Translations under genes and position numbers: made by a program
From: Acuticoccus kalidii
Lineage (GTDB): Bacteria; Pseudomonadota; Alphaproteobacteria; Rhizobiales; Amorphaceae
Assembly: GCF_021556395.1 (NCBI RefSeq)
Contig: NZ_JAKGCS010000010.1
Span: 124,001 to 188,000, forward strand
Direction: 5' to 3'
Length of the DNA: 64,000 bases
Notes under the pieces: model-generated
What the model saw: the letters and a program-made list of their open reading frames with translations, nothing else
Databases searched by the model: none
Told to the model about the DNA's origin: nothing
In this document: positions 18,240 through 26,725 of the stretch, in pieces
Numbering within the stretch: the stretch's first letter is position 1
Layout: each line of letters begins with the position of its first letter

Positions 18240-18923
18240 GTGACGATGCGCGAGGAGACGAGCGCCGCAGAGGAGGCGACTCGCCGCTTGAGAGGCGACG
18301 TTCTGTGTCTCACGCTCGCGCCGGGTGAGGCCGTCACCGAACGCTCGCTCGAGACCACCTATGGGGTCTCGCGAACCGTCGTCCGTCAAGCGCTCACCCA
18401 GATGATCTATGAAGGCCTCGTCCAGCGCACCCAGCGCGGCTATGTCGTCGCCCCGTTCGATTTCGACGAGCTGCGCGAACTCTTCGCCTATCGCGACGTC
18501 GTGGAGGAGGCGGGGGTTCGCCTGGCCTGCCAGCTCGCCGAGGTGAGCGAGCTCGACGCGATCCAGGCCGAGATCGACGCCGGCCTGCGCGAATTCACGC
18601 CCGAGGGGTGGATGGAGATCGGGCTCGATTTTCACGTCCGCGTCGCCGGCCTGTCGCGCAACCGCTTCCTGCAGGCCGCGGTCCAAGAGGTGACGACGCG
18701 CACCATCCGCGCCCGTTGGCTCGCCATCAGCGCCGGCAGCGGCAGCCAAGTCACCCATGACGAACACACCGAAATTCTGCGCCGCATCCGTCTCAAGGAC
18801 GAAGATGGGGCGGCGGAAGCCGTTCGCGCCCATGCCCGCGAGGTGCATGAACAGGTGCGCACGGCCATCGAAGCGTCGCGCCGCTTTCTGGGGCGGCGCA
18901 GCGTCGTGGGGTCGTGCTCATGA
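18240..18923 (+). CDS. GntR-family regulator with FCD ligand domain
   Basis: 227 aa from a GTG with GGGGGAGG 7-8 nt upstream (an ATG six bases later is the alternative). The N-terminal winged helix reads LAPGEAVTERSLETTYGVSRTVVRQALTQMIYEGLV, with QRTQRGYVVAPF as wing. The C-terminal FCD domain shows the metal/ligand positions ELFAYRDVVEEAGVRLA, DFHVRVAGLSRNRFL and HDEHTEILRRIRLKD. FCD regulators sense small carboxylates. It heads the TctCBA-RidA direction and faces the lyase/CoA-transferase operon, so it probably represses both until the acid is present. Confidence 0.92.
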   Translation: MTMREETSAAEEATRRLRGDVLCLTLAPGEAVTERSLETTYGVSRTVVRQALTQMIYEGLVQRTQRGYVVAPFDFDELRELFAYRDVVEEAGVRLACQLAEVSELDAIQAEIDAGLREFTPEGWMEIGLDFHVRVAGLSRNRFLQAAVQEVTTRTIRARWLAISAGSGSQVTHDEHTEILRRIRLKDEDGAAEAVRAHAREVHEQVRTAIEASRRFLGRRSVVGSCS

Positions 18924-18987
18924 CCCCCGCCATCGACCTGACGGCCGGACACACGGCCGCTCGAGCAACTTGAGGGAGCTTTTGCCC

Positions 18988-19965
18988 ATGAAACACCTAC
19001 TTTCCGCCGCAGCGCTCGCCGCGCTCGCCGGCTTCGCGCTGCCGGGCGGCGTGACGAAGGCCGAGGCGGCCGAATGCATCGCTCCGGCCGATCCCGGCGG
19101 TGGCTGGGACTTCACCTGCCGCACGGTCGGCCGGCTCCTCACCGAAGAGGGCATTCTCGACGCCCCCGTCCAGGTGGTGAACATGCCCGGCGGCGTCGGC
19201 GCCGTCGCCTATGCGCGCGTCATGAACAGCGAGTCGGACAATCCCGATCTCGTCGTCGCGACCTCGACCGTCGGCATCACCCAGATCGCCCAGGGCAAAT
19301 ATCCCGCCGGAACCGACGCGATGCGCTGGCTCGCGATGCTCGGCGCCGATGTTGGCGTCGTCCTGGTTGCCGCCGATTCGCCCTACAACACCCTCGACGA
19401 CCTCTTCGCGGCGATGAAGGAAAATGTCGGCTCGGTCGTGACGTCCGGCTCCACGGCGGCCGGCGGCTGGGACCATATCCGCCTCCTGATGCTCGCCCAG
19501 GCGGCCGGCATGGGGCCGGAGGAGTTCACCAAGATCCGCTGGGTCCAGTTCGACGGCGGCACGCCGGCGGTGACGCAGATGATGGGCGGTCAGACGCAGG
19601 TCGTCGTCACCGATCTCGGCGAGATCGCGGGCTTCGTGGAATCGGGCGACGTGAAGGTCCTCGCGGCCATGTCCGACGAGCCGATCCCCGCCTTCCCCGA
19701 CCTTCCGACCGCGAAGTCGCAGGGCTATGACGTCACCGGCTACAACTGGCGCGGCTTCTATACCGGCGGCAAGGTGAGCGACGAGGCCTACGACAAGTGG
19801 GTGAGCAACCTCGAGACGCTGTTCAACAGCGAGGCCTGGAAAGAGGCGGCCGAGGCGAACGGTCTCATCCCGATCTGGCGCGGTGGCAAGGAGTTCAACG
19901 ACTATGTCGTCGAGCAGGCGAGCCAGATGGAAGCGATTTCGCGGGAGATCGGGGTCATCAAATGA
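18988..19965 (+). CDS. tctC: Tripartite tricarboxylate transporter substrate-binding protein (TctC)
   Basis: 325 aa from the ATG at 18988 with GAGGGAG upstream. A Sec signal peptide (KHLLSAAALAALAGFALPGG, cleavage near AEA-AE) precedes the mature Bug/TctC fold: ADPGGGWDFTCRTVGRLL binds the ligand carboxylate and VVNMPGGVGAVAYARVM is the second conserved block. It captures a carboxylate in the periplasm and hands it to TctAB. The next gene starts in an ATGA overlap. The family is large and ligand-diverse; the neighbouring CoA-ester genes suggest a hydroxy-di- or tricarboxylate. A conserved Cys pair (in AECIAP and FTCRTV) may form a disulfide. Confidence 0.92.
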   Translation: MKHLLSAAALAALAGFALPGGVTKAEAAECIAPADPGGGWDFTCRTVGRLLTEEGILDAPVQVVNMPGGVGAVAYARVMNSESDNPDLVVATSTVGITQIAQGKYPAGTDAMRWLAMLGADVGVVLVAADSPYNTLDDLFAAMKENVGSVVTSGSTAAGGWDHIRLLMLAQAAGMGPEEFTKIRWVQFDGGTPAVTQMMGGQTQVVVTDLGEIAGFVESGDVKVLAAMSDEPIPAFPDLPTAKSQGYDVTGYNWRGFYTGGKVSDEAYDKWVSNLETLFNSEAWKEAAEANGLIPIWRGGKEFNDYVVEQASQMEAISREIGVIK

Positions 19966-20387
19966 GTGATCGGATCGCTGGCCTTCTCTTTCTGGCCTTG
20001 TCGATCTGGTACGGCATGACCGCGGGCAACTATGAGGCTGGCTTCGGCGATCCTCTGGGGCCCGCGGCCTTTCCGCGGATATTGGCGGTCCCGGCGGCGC
20101 TTCTGTCGCTGGGGCTGATCCTGCGGCCGGACCCCGATCCGACCTGGTCGCGCGGCGTCATTCTCGGGCGTCAGGTTGCGACCATTGCCGTTCTCATCGC
20201 CTATGCGCTGCTTCTCGATCCGCTCGGCTTTCCGATCGCGACCTTCGCGGCGGTGCTGCTGCTCGCCAAGCTGATCGGTACGTCCTGGTTGAAGGCCGGC
20301 GCGGCCGCGATCATCATGGCGCCGCTGCTCTTCGTGCTGTTCGACGTGCTTCTCGGCCTGCCGCTGCCCCTCTCACCTTCGATCTGA
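19962..20387 (+). CDS. tctB: Tripartite tricarboxylate transporter small membrane subunit (TctB)
   Basis: 141 aa with four predicted membrane segments. It opens with SDRIAGLLFLALSIWYG, has the typical DPLGPAAFPRILAVPAALLS block, and closes with a hydrophobic hairpin around IIMAPLLFVLFDVLLGLPLPL. TctB is poorly conserved but size, topology and position between tctC and tctA are decisive. The ATG overlaps the tctC stop (ATGA), indicating translational coupling. Function: small subunit of the secondary importer complex in the inner membrane. Confidence 0.9.
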   Translation: MSDRIAGLLFLALSIWYGMTAGNYEAGFGDPLGPAAFPRILAVPAALLSLGLILRPDPDPTWSRGVILGRQVATIAVLIAYALLLDPLGFPIATFAAVLLLAKLIGTSWLKAGAAAIIMAPLLFVLFDVLLGLPLPLSPSI

Positions 20388-20394
20388 CGCACTC

Positions 20395-21921
20395 ATGGAA
20401 ACTTTGACCTTCCTGGCCGCCGGATTCCAGGTGGCGCTGACGCCGACGAACCTCGCTCTTGCGCTGTTCGGCTGTTTCGCCGGCACGATCATCGGGTCGT
20501 TGCCCGGTCTCGGCCCCGTGAACGGCGTCGCGATCCTGATCCCGCTCGCCTTCTCGCTGCGCCTCGATCCGACATCGGCGCTGATCATGCTGAGCGCGGT
20601 CTATTATGGCGCGATGTATGGCGGGCGCATCTCGTCGATCATGCTGAACATTCCGGGCGACGAGCCCGCGATCATGACGACGCTCGACGGCTACCCGATG
20701 GCGCGAAAGGGAAAGGCGGCCGAAGCGCTCGCCATCTCGGGCGTCGCCTCCTTCATCGGCGCGACCTTCGCCACCGTCGGCCTCACCCTTTTCGCCCCGC
20801 TCCTTGCGAAGGCCGCGATCTATTTCGGCCCGGCCGACTATTTCGCGCTCTATGTCCTCGCCTTCGCGACCATCGGTGGCATATCCGGCGCCAATCCGAT
20901 CAAGACGCTGCTCGCGGCCTGTCTCGGCCTGATGATCGGCACGGTGGGCCTCGATCCCGCGACGGGGACGGCGCGCTACACGCTCGGATCCTTCAACCTT
21001 TATGACGGCTTCGATCCGATCGTCGCCATCGTCGGCCTGTTCGCGATCTCCGAAGTTCTGATCCTCTTCGAGATGCATGTCGCCGGATCGGAGCCGATCA
21101 AGCGGCTCGGCCGGGTGATCCCGCGCTGGTCCGACTTGAAGCCGGGCTTCGGCGCGTCATTGCGCGGGTCCGTGGTGGGCTTCATCGCCGGCATTCTGCC
21201 GGGCGCGGGTGCCTCGCTCGGCGCGGTGATGTCCTATTCGGTCGAGAAGCGCATCTCGAACAAAGACGACACGTTCGGCAAGGGTGATCCGCGCGGTGTC
21301 GCGGCGCCGGAGGCCGGCAACAACGCGGCGAGCGGCGGCGCGCTGATCCCGATGCTGACGCTCGGCGTGCCGGGCTCGGGGACGACGGCGGTGATGCTCG
21401 CGATGCTCGTCTCACTGAACATCCAGCCGGGGCCGCTCCTCTTCCAGAACCAGCCGGAAATCGTCTGGGGCCTGATCGCCTCGCTCTATATCGCGAACTT
21501 CGTGCTCCTCGCCCTCAACATCCCGATGATCGGCATCTTCACGCGGATTCTCAGCCTGCCGCAGTGGTCGCTGATGCCGTTTGTGGTGATGGTGAGCTTT
21601 CTCGGCATCTACTCGATCAGCCACTCCTCGTTCGATCTTCTCGTGATGGTCGGCTTCGGTCTCCTCGGCTATCTCCTGCGCAAGCTCGACGTGTCGCTCG
21701 TGCCGGTCGTTCTGGGGCTTCTCCTCGGGGCGGACATGGAGAACAATCTGCGCCGGGCGCTGTCGATCTCCGACGGGAGTTTCGCGATCCTGGTGCAAAG
21801 CCCGATCTCGATCGGCCTTTATATCGTGACGATCCTCCTCCTCGCGACCGCCGCCGTGATGTCGCTGCGCGACCGCAAGCGGCGGCCGGCGGGCAGTGAG
21901 GTGCACACGCTGGAGGAATGA
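20395..21921 (+). CDS. tctA: Tripartite tricarboxylate transporter large permease (TctA)
   Basis: 508 aa with about eleven hydrophobic segments. Family landmarks include GCFAGTIIGSLPGLGPVNGVAIL near the start, ALIMLSAVYYGAMYGGRISSI, and a second inverted-repeat loop GILPGAGASLGAVMSYSVEK plus APEAGNNAASGGALIPMLTLG. It forms the transport channel driven by the ion gradient. It begins 7 nt after tctB and its stop overlaps the RidA start (ATGA). Full length and intact. Confidence 0.95.
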   Translation: METLTFLAAGFQVALTPTNLALALFGCFAGTIIGSLPGLGPVNGVAILIPLAFSLRLDPTSALIMLSAVYYGAMYGGRISSIMLNIPGDEPAIMTTLDGYPMARKGKAAEALAISGVASFIGATFATVGLTLFAPLLAKAAIYFGPADYFALYVLAFATIGGISGANPIKTLLAACLGLMIGTVGLDPATGTARYTLGSFNLYDGFDPIVAIVGLFAISEVLILFEMHVAGSEPIKRLGRVIPRWSDLKPGFGASLRGSVVGFIAGILPGAGASLGAVMSYSVEKRISNKDDTFGKGDPRGVAAPEAGNNAASGGALIPMLTLGVPGSGTTAVMLAMLVSLNIQPGPLLFQNQPEIVWGLIASLYIANFVLLALNIPMIGIFTRILSLPQWSLMPFVVMVSFLGIYSISHSSFDLLVMVGFGLLGYLLRKLDVSLVPVVLGLLLGADMENNLRRALSISDGSFAILVQSPISIGLYIVTILLLATAAVMSLRDRKRRPAGSEVHTLEE

Positions 21922-22391
21922 GGATGGGCCGGATCGACAGACGCATCGAGGCGCTCGGCATCGTTCTGCCGCAGCCCTGGACGCCGCGGGGCGACTTCCT
22001 GCCCTTCCGCAAAGAGGGGCGGCTCGTTCATCTCGCGGGCCAGATCTGCGAGTGGAACGGGGCGGTGACGTGCCATGGCCCGGTCGGACCGGGCGGCGTC
22101 TCGGTGGAGGAGGCCGCGAAGGCGGCGAGGGTCTGTGCGATCAATCTCCTCTTCACGCTGAAAGAGGCGTGCGGGGGCGATCTCGACCGCGTCGTGCAGG
22201 TCCAGCGCCTCGGCGGCTTCGTCGCGGCCACGATCGGCTTCAGCCAGAGCCCGCAGGTGATCAACGGCGCGTCTGCGGTGTTCATTGACGTGTTCGGCGA
22301 GGCGGGGCGCCACGCCCGCACCGCCGTCGCGGTCGCCGGCCTTCCGGTGAACGCGGCGGTCGAGGTCGACGCCATCGTGGTGGTCGATTAG
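21918..22391 (+). CDS. RidA/YjgF-family protein
   Basis: 157 aa. The C-terminal GRHARTAVAVAGLPVNAAVEVDAIVVV matches the RidA signature with the Arg that binds the carboxylate of the 2-aminoacrylate-type ligand. The N-terminus (IDRRIEALGIVLPQPWTPRGDF then LVHLAGQICEWNG) belongs to the longer subgroup that often sits in catabolic operons. RidA proteins deaminate reactive enamine/imine intermediates; the subgroup's substrates vary. It is translationally coupled to tctA by an ATGA overlap. Its stop overlaps by 4 nt with the end of the convergent LysR gene. Confidence 0.88.
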   Translation: MRMGRIDRRIEALGIVLPQPWTPRGDFLPFRKEGRLVHLAGQICEWNGAVTCHGPVGPGGVSVEEAAKAARVCAINLLFTLKEACGGDLDRVVQVQRLGGFVAATIGFSQSPQVINGASAVFIDVFGEAGRHARTAVAVAGLPVNAAVEVDAIVVVD

Positions 22392-23308
22392 CCGGCCGCC
22401 TCAGTCGGCGCGAAACGGGCGGTGAGGCTGCGAGCGATCTGATCGGCGAATTGCGCGGCCGCGACCGAGAGCGTCCGCCCCTTCAACTGCCGCAGCGTCA
22501 GGTGGCCCGGAATGAGGTCGCGCGGGTCGATCGGGATGCACACCGTCGGCCCTTCGGTCTCGGGCGCCGGCGCGCCGATCGGGATCTGCACGGTGATCGC
22601 GTCGGTGCAGGCGACATGGGCCTTCAGGAATTCAAACGAATTGCTTTCGAGTTGCGGCGCGATCGACAGCGATTTGCGCGCGAGTGAGCGCTCCAAGAGG
22701 CGGCGCCCCTCGAAGGTCTTCAGCGGAAGCGCGAGCGGGTAGGCGAGAAGATCGCGCAGGCGGATCGTGCCGCGCCCGGCGAGCGGATGCGTCGGCGCCA
22801 TCACCGCGGCGACATTCTGCTCGACCGCGAGGACGACATCCGAGGCCGGAATGTCGTCGACCCCGTAAATGAGCGCGATATCGACCGCATAGTCGGCGAG
22901 CGCCTGCATCGCCGCGCCATGGTCGAGCACGCGCACATCGAACGTCACATAGGGAAAAGCGGCACGATAGCGGGCGATCTCCTCGGGCAGGAAATAGGGG
23001 GCGAGCGCCTGGCTGCAGGCGATCGGCACGTGCCCGCGGCGCACGCCCGACAGATCGCTGAGCCGCGATTTCAGCCGGTCGGTGTCGGCGAATTGTGTGC
23101 GGATATGGTGCAGCACCAATTCACCCGCCGCGTTGAGCCGCACCCCGTGCGACAGCCGCTCGAAGATCGGCATCCCCAGCTCGTCCTCGAACGCCTGGAC
23201 GCGGCGTTGGATCGCCGAAGGCGTTTGCGCCAGCTCCTCCGCCGCGCGGCGGATCGATCCGGTCTTCGCGACGCGTTCGATGACGCGGAAAGTCGTCAGG
23301 TGACGCAT
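22388..23308 (-). CDS. LysR-family transcriptional regulator
   Basis: 306 aa from Met at 23308. The winged helix-turn-helix reads RHLTTFRVIERVAKTGSIRRAAEELAQTPSAIQRRVQAFEDELGMPIFERL-like sequence, followed by the LysR substrate domain (RRGHVPIACSQALAPYFLPEEIARYR). Upstream in-frame codons were rejected because the helix-turn-helix should begin near residue 5. It is divergent from the NMT1-type ABC importer operon, the usual place for its main target, with a 164-nt gap. Ligand unknown; a substrate or product of the amidohydrolase cluster is plausible. Confidence 0.92.
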   Translation of the reverse strand: MRHLTTFRVIERVAKTGSIRRAAEELAQTPSAIQRRVQAFEDELGMPIFERLSHGVRLNAAGELVLHHIRTQFADTDRLKSRLSDLSGVRRGHVPIACSQALAPYFLPEEIARYRAAFPYVTFDVRVLDHGAAMQALADYAVDIALIYGVDDIPASDVVLAVEQNVAAVMAPTHPLAGRGTIRLRDLLAYPLALPLKTFEGRRLLERSLARKSLSIAPQLESNSFEFLKAHVACTDAITVQIPIGAPAPETEGPTVCIPIDPRDLIPGHLTLRQLKGRTLSVAAAQFADQIARSLTARFAPTEAAG

Positions 23309-23472
23309 GGGGTTAGGCCCCTGTGTAGCTTTTTCGGCAACGCCATAGCGCATAATTAGCAGAAGACAGCAACAGGCGAGGCCGCCAAGCTCCCACGACT
23401 GCAAGATCACCAGTCACGGCGTGCCCTTTGGTCCGATCCCGACCGCGCGCCACTTCGGCAAGGAGCTACGAT

Positions 23473-24516
23473 ATGCGCCTCACGCGACGCCATCTCCTCA
23501 AGAGCTCGGCCGCGGCCGGCCTCCTCGGCGCGACGGGGTTGAGCCCCGCTTTCGCCGCCGATCCGACCCGCCTCAAGATGATCCTCAACTGGCGCTATCA
23601 GGGCCCGCAGGCGTGGTTCTTCCTCGCCGCCGATCAGGGCTATTTCGAGGACGGTGGCCTCGATCTGGTCATGGATCAGGGGAACGGCTCGGGCGCTGCG
23701 GTCGGTCAGGTCGCCTCGGGCGCCTACGATGTCGGCTTCGGCGACGTGAACGCCCTCATCCAACTCGCCGCGACGAAGCCGGACGAGGCGCCGATCTGCG
23801 TCTATCAGATCTACAACACCCCGCCCTTCACCGTCGCCGTCCTGACCGACAGCGGCATCGAGACCGCGAAGGATCTCGAAGGCAAGACGCTCGGCGGGGC
23901 CGCCAATGACGGCGCGCTGAAGCTGTGGCCCGCGTTCACGAAGATCGCCGGGATCGACGCATCGGGCGTCGAGATCGTGAACTTCGCCCCCAACCTTCGC
24001 GAGCAGATGCTGAAGGGCGGACAGGTCGACGGTGTGTTCGGCTACGTCAACACGATCCGCTTCTCCGCCAAGCTCTCCGGCATGGATCCCGACAAGGACA
24101 TCCGTTTCATCAACTATTCCGATTACGGGATGGATCTTTATTCCAACGGAATCATGGTCTCGAAGGCGCTCGCCGAATCGAACCCCGAGGCGGTGCGCGC
24201 CCTGGTGCGCGGCGTCAACAAAGGGATCGTCGACGTCATGAAGGACTATGACGCCGGTATTGCCGCCGTCGCGTCCCGCGAGCCGCTGATCAACAAGGCG
24301 ATCGAGAAGGAGCGCCTTCTCGCCACCATCGAAGACGAGATGGCGCACGGCGAGATCGAGACGGTGAGCCTCGGCAATATCGATCCCGAGCGGATGAAGC
24401 GGGCGATCGAGATCGTCGTCGAGGCGAACGACCTGCCGCGCACGCCGACCGTCGACGAGATCTTCACCGATGCCTTTCTCCCGCCCGAGAACGAGCGGAT
24501 TTACGAGCTGATCTGA
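23473..24516 (+). CDS. ABC transporter substrate-binding protein, NMT1/SsuA type, Tat-exported
   Basis: 347 aa from the ATG at 23473 with AAGGAG upstream. The N-terminus RLTRRHLLKSSAAAGLLG is a twin-arginine signal, cleaved near AFA-AD. The mature part shows the NMT1/THI5 fold: LKMILNWRYQGPQAWFFLAADQGYFE, then GSGAAVGQVASGAYDVGFGDVNALI and LEGKTLGGAANDGALKLWPAF. Related proteins bind thiamin-pyrimidine precursors, sulfonates, taurine or other small nitrogen compounds. It opens an operon with an SDR, a cyclic amidohydrolase, an ABC ATPase and a permease, so the ligand is probably a cyclic amide or its precursor. Confidence 0.9.
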   Translation: MRLTRRHLLKSSAAAGLLGATGLSPAFAADPTRLKMILNWRYQGPQAWFFLAADQGYFEDGGLDLVMDQGNGSGAAVGQVASGAYDVGFGDVNALIQLAATKPDEAPICVYQIYNTPPFTVAVLTDSGIETAKDLEGKTLGGAANDGALKLWPAFTKIAGIDASGVEIVNFAPNLREQMLKGGQVDGVFGYVNTIRFSAKLSGMDPDKDIRFINYSDYGMDLYSNGIMVSKALAESNPEAVRALVRGVNKGIVDVMKDYDAGIAAVASREPLINKAIEKERLLATIEDEMAHGEIETVSLGNIDPERMKRAIEIVVEANDLPRTPTVDEIFTDAFLPPENERIYELI

Positions 24517-24518
24517 TC

Positions 24519-25310
24519 ATGGATTTGAAGATGAACGGGCAGGTCGCGGTCGTCACCGGGCCTGCCAAGGGGATGGGCGCCGCGATCACCCGCGCCTTTG
24601 CCGAAGAGGGCGTCGATCTCGCCCTCTTCGGACGCGACACGGGGGCGATCGAACCGGTCGCCGAGGCGTGCCGAGCGATGGGGCGCGCGGTCGAGATCGT
24701 CGCCTGCGACGTCACCGACGCTGCCATGGTCGAGGCCGGGATCGCCCGCGTTTTCGAGCGGTTCGGCCGGATCGACATTCTCGTCAATGTCGCGGGCGGA
24801 ACGGGGCCGATCGGCAAGAGCGGCATCGAAACGACGCCGGAGGAGTTCGACGAGATCGTCAGCCTCAATGTCGGCGGTCCCTTCCACATGATCCGTGCCA
24901 TCGCGCCGATCATGCAGCGTCAGCGTTATGGCAAGATCGTCAATGTCGGCGGCACGTTCGGGATGCGCGGCAAGGCGGGCAGGCTGTCTTATTCGAGCTC
25001 GAAATGGGGCCTGCGCGGCCTCACCAAGAGCTTCGCGCTCGAACTCGGTCCCGACAATATCAACGTCAATTGCGTCGCGCCCGGCATGGTGGCCGGGCCA
25101 CGCTTCCACACCAAGGTCGTGCCCGAAATGGCCGCGCGCCTCGGCATCACCGAAGAGGAAGCGGCGCAGCGCCACGCCGACGACTACGCCCTGAAGCGCG
25201 TGTCGACCGATGAGGACATCGCCGCGGCGACCCTCTTCCTCGCCTCCGACGTCTCCCGCCAGATCACCGGCGTCGACCTTCCGGTCGACGGAGGATGGGC
25301 CGCTTTATGA
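24519..25310 (+). CDS. SDR-family oxidoreductase with altered catalytic Ser position
   Basis: 263 aa classical short-chain dehydrogenase. VVTGPAKGMGAAI (11-23) is the cofactor loop, DVTDA and LVNVAGG follow, and YSSSK (158-162) holds the catalytic Tyr158 and Lys162. At the position of the catalytic Ser, 13 residues before the Tyr, the sequence reads NVGGTFG, so Gly145 (next to Thr146) replaces Ser. The C-terminus ITGVDLPVDGGW is typical. It probably oxidises or reduces a hydroxyl or keto group on the imported compound, if still active. It begins 2 nt after the binding-protein gene and overlaps the next start (ATGA). Confidence 0.88.
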   Translation: MDLKMNGQVAVVTGPAKGMGAAITRAFAEEGVDLALFGRDTGAIEPVAEACRAMGRAVEIVACDVTDAAMVEAGIARVFERFGRIDILVNVAGGTGPIGKSGIETTPEEFDEIVSLNVGGPFHMIRAIAPIMQRQRYGKIVNVGGTFGMRGKAGRLSYSSSKWGLRGLTKSFALELGPDNINVNCVAPGMVAGPRFHTKVVPEMAARLGITEEEAAQRHADDYALKRVSTDEDIAAATLFLASDVSRQITGVDLPVDGGWAAL

Positions 25311-26725
25311 TCGATCTCGTTCTCACTGGCGGCACCGTCGTCTCAGAAGGAGCCGAGGATGTCGCGGACGTCGCGATCGACGGGGGCCGCATCGTGGCCG
25401 TCGGCGCGCCCGGGACGATGCCGGCCGCACGCGAGGTGGTCGACGTCACCGGCCACCACCTTCTGCCCGGCGCGATCGATGTTCACGTCCATTTCCGCGA
25501 GCCTGGTTACACCCACAAGGAAGACTGGGCGACGGGGACGGCGGCGGCCGCGATGGGCGGCGTCACCACCGTGTTCGAGATGCCGAACACCGATCCGCCG
25601 ACGCGATCGGTCGCCGAGCTGCGCGCCAAGCAGAGGGCGGCGGACAAGGCGATCGTCGATTTCGGCCTCTATGGGCTCCTCGCCGAGGACAATATTGGCG
25701 AGCTCGAAGCGCTCGCCGCGGCAGGGGCGAACGCCTTCAAATGCTTCATGGGCAACACCTTCGGCAATCTTCCCTCGCCCTCGACGGGGGCGATGCTCGA
25801 AGGTTTCGAGATCGCGGCGAAGACGGGGCTGCGCGTCTCGCTTCATGCCGAGACGGCCTCGATCATGGCCTGGCGGCAAGCCCGGCTCGAGGCGGCGGGC
25901 CACAATGATCCACTCTCCCACATCGCCGCGCGGCCCGAGATCGTCGCGATCGAGGCGGTGAGCCGGGCCGCCGTCCTCGCCGAGTGGACGGGCGCGCGGG
26001 TTCATATCCTCCACATCTCTTCGGCCGGAGAGCTGCGGCCGCTCGCGGAGGCGAAGGCGCGCGGCGTCGACATCACCGGCGAGACCTGCCCCTGTTATCT
26101 CCACTTCACCACCGCCGATTATGACCGGCTCGGCAGCGTCATCCGCGTCAACCCGCCAGTGCGTGAGGCGAAGGACGCGGCCGCGATCTGGGATGCGCTG
26201 CAATCGGGCGTCGTCGACATGATCGCCACCGACCACGCGCCCCATACGCCGGAGGAGAAGATCAATCCGGTGATCTGGAAGGCCGATTGCGGCTTTCCGG
26301 GCGTCGAGACGCAGATGCCTCTGATGCTCACCGAGGTCGCGAAGGGGCGGATGAGCCTGTCCCATTATGTGCGCATTGCCGCGGCGAACCCCGCGCGCGC
26401 CTTCGGGTTGTGGCCGCAAAAGGGCCGCATCGCGCCGGGCGCGGATGCCGACATCGCGGTCGTCGACATGACGCGGCGCGAGACGATCGCCGCCGCGCGG
26501 CTCCATTCGCGCGGCAAGATCACCCCATATGAGGGGCAGGAGACCATCGGCGCCCCGGTCCACACCCTCGTGCGCGGCGTCTTCGTCCAGAAGGACCGCA
26601 CTCTGGTCGCGGGCCGGGAAGGGCACGGGCGGCAGGTCACCGATATCCAGCGGATGCCGGACGCCGCACCACGCCATGAGGATCAGAGCCTTGCGGCGAT
26701 CCTCGGCACGGCGGCAGCGGCATGA
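25307..26725 (+). CDS. Cyclic amidohydrolase (allantoinase/dihydroorotase/hydantoinase type)
   Basis: 472 aa metal-dependent hydrolase. DVHVHFREPGYTHKEDW (His60, His62, Arg64) is the dihydroorotase/allantoinase signature; AFKCFMG carries Lys145, the expected carbamylated bridging Lys; LHAET and VHILHISS supply two more His ligands; ATDHAPH supplies the catalytic Asp. It opens cyclic ureides or imides to ureido acids. Allantoinase-like length and HFREPG favour allantoin or a related hydantoin rather than dihydroorotate, since no pyrimidine genes are near. It overlaps both neighbours by ATGA. Confidence 0.9.
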   Translation: MIDLVLTGGTVVSEGAEDVADVAIDGGRIVAVGAPGTMPAAREVVDVTGHHLLPGAIDVHVHFREPGYTHKEDWATGTAAAAMGGVTTVFEMPNTDPPTRSVAELRAKQRAADKAIVDFGLYGLLAEDNIGELEALAAAGANAFKCFMGNTFGNLPSPSTGAMLEGFEIAAKTGLRVSLHAETASIMAWRQARLEAAGHNDPLSHIAARPEIVAIEAVSRAAVLAEWTGARVHILHISSAGELRPLAEAKARGVDITGETCPCYLHFTTADYDRLGSVIRVNPPVREAKDAAAIWDALQSGVVDMIATDHAPHTPEEKINPVIWKADCGFPGVETQMPLMLTEVAKGRMSLSHYVRIAAANPARAFGLWPQKGRIAPGADADIAVVDMTRRETIAAARLHSRGKITPYEGQETIGAPVHTLVRGVFVQKDRTLVAGREGHGRQVTDIQRMPDAAPRHEDQSLAAILGTAAAA

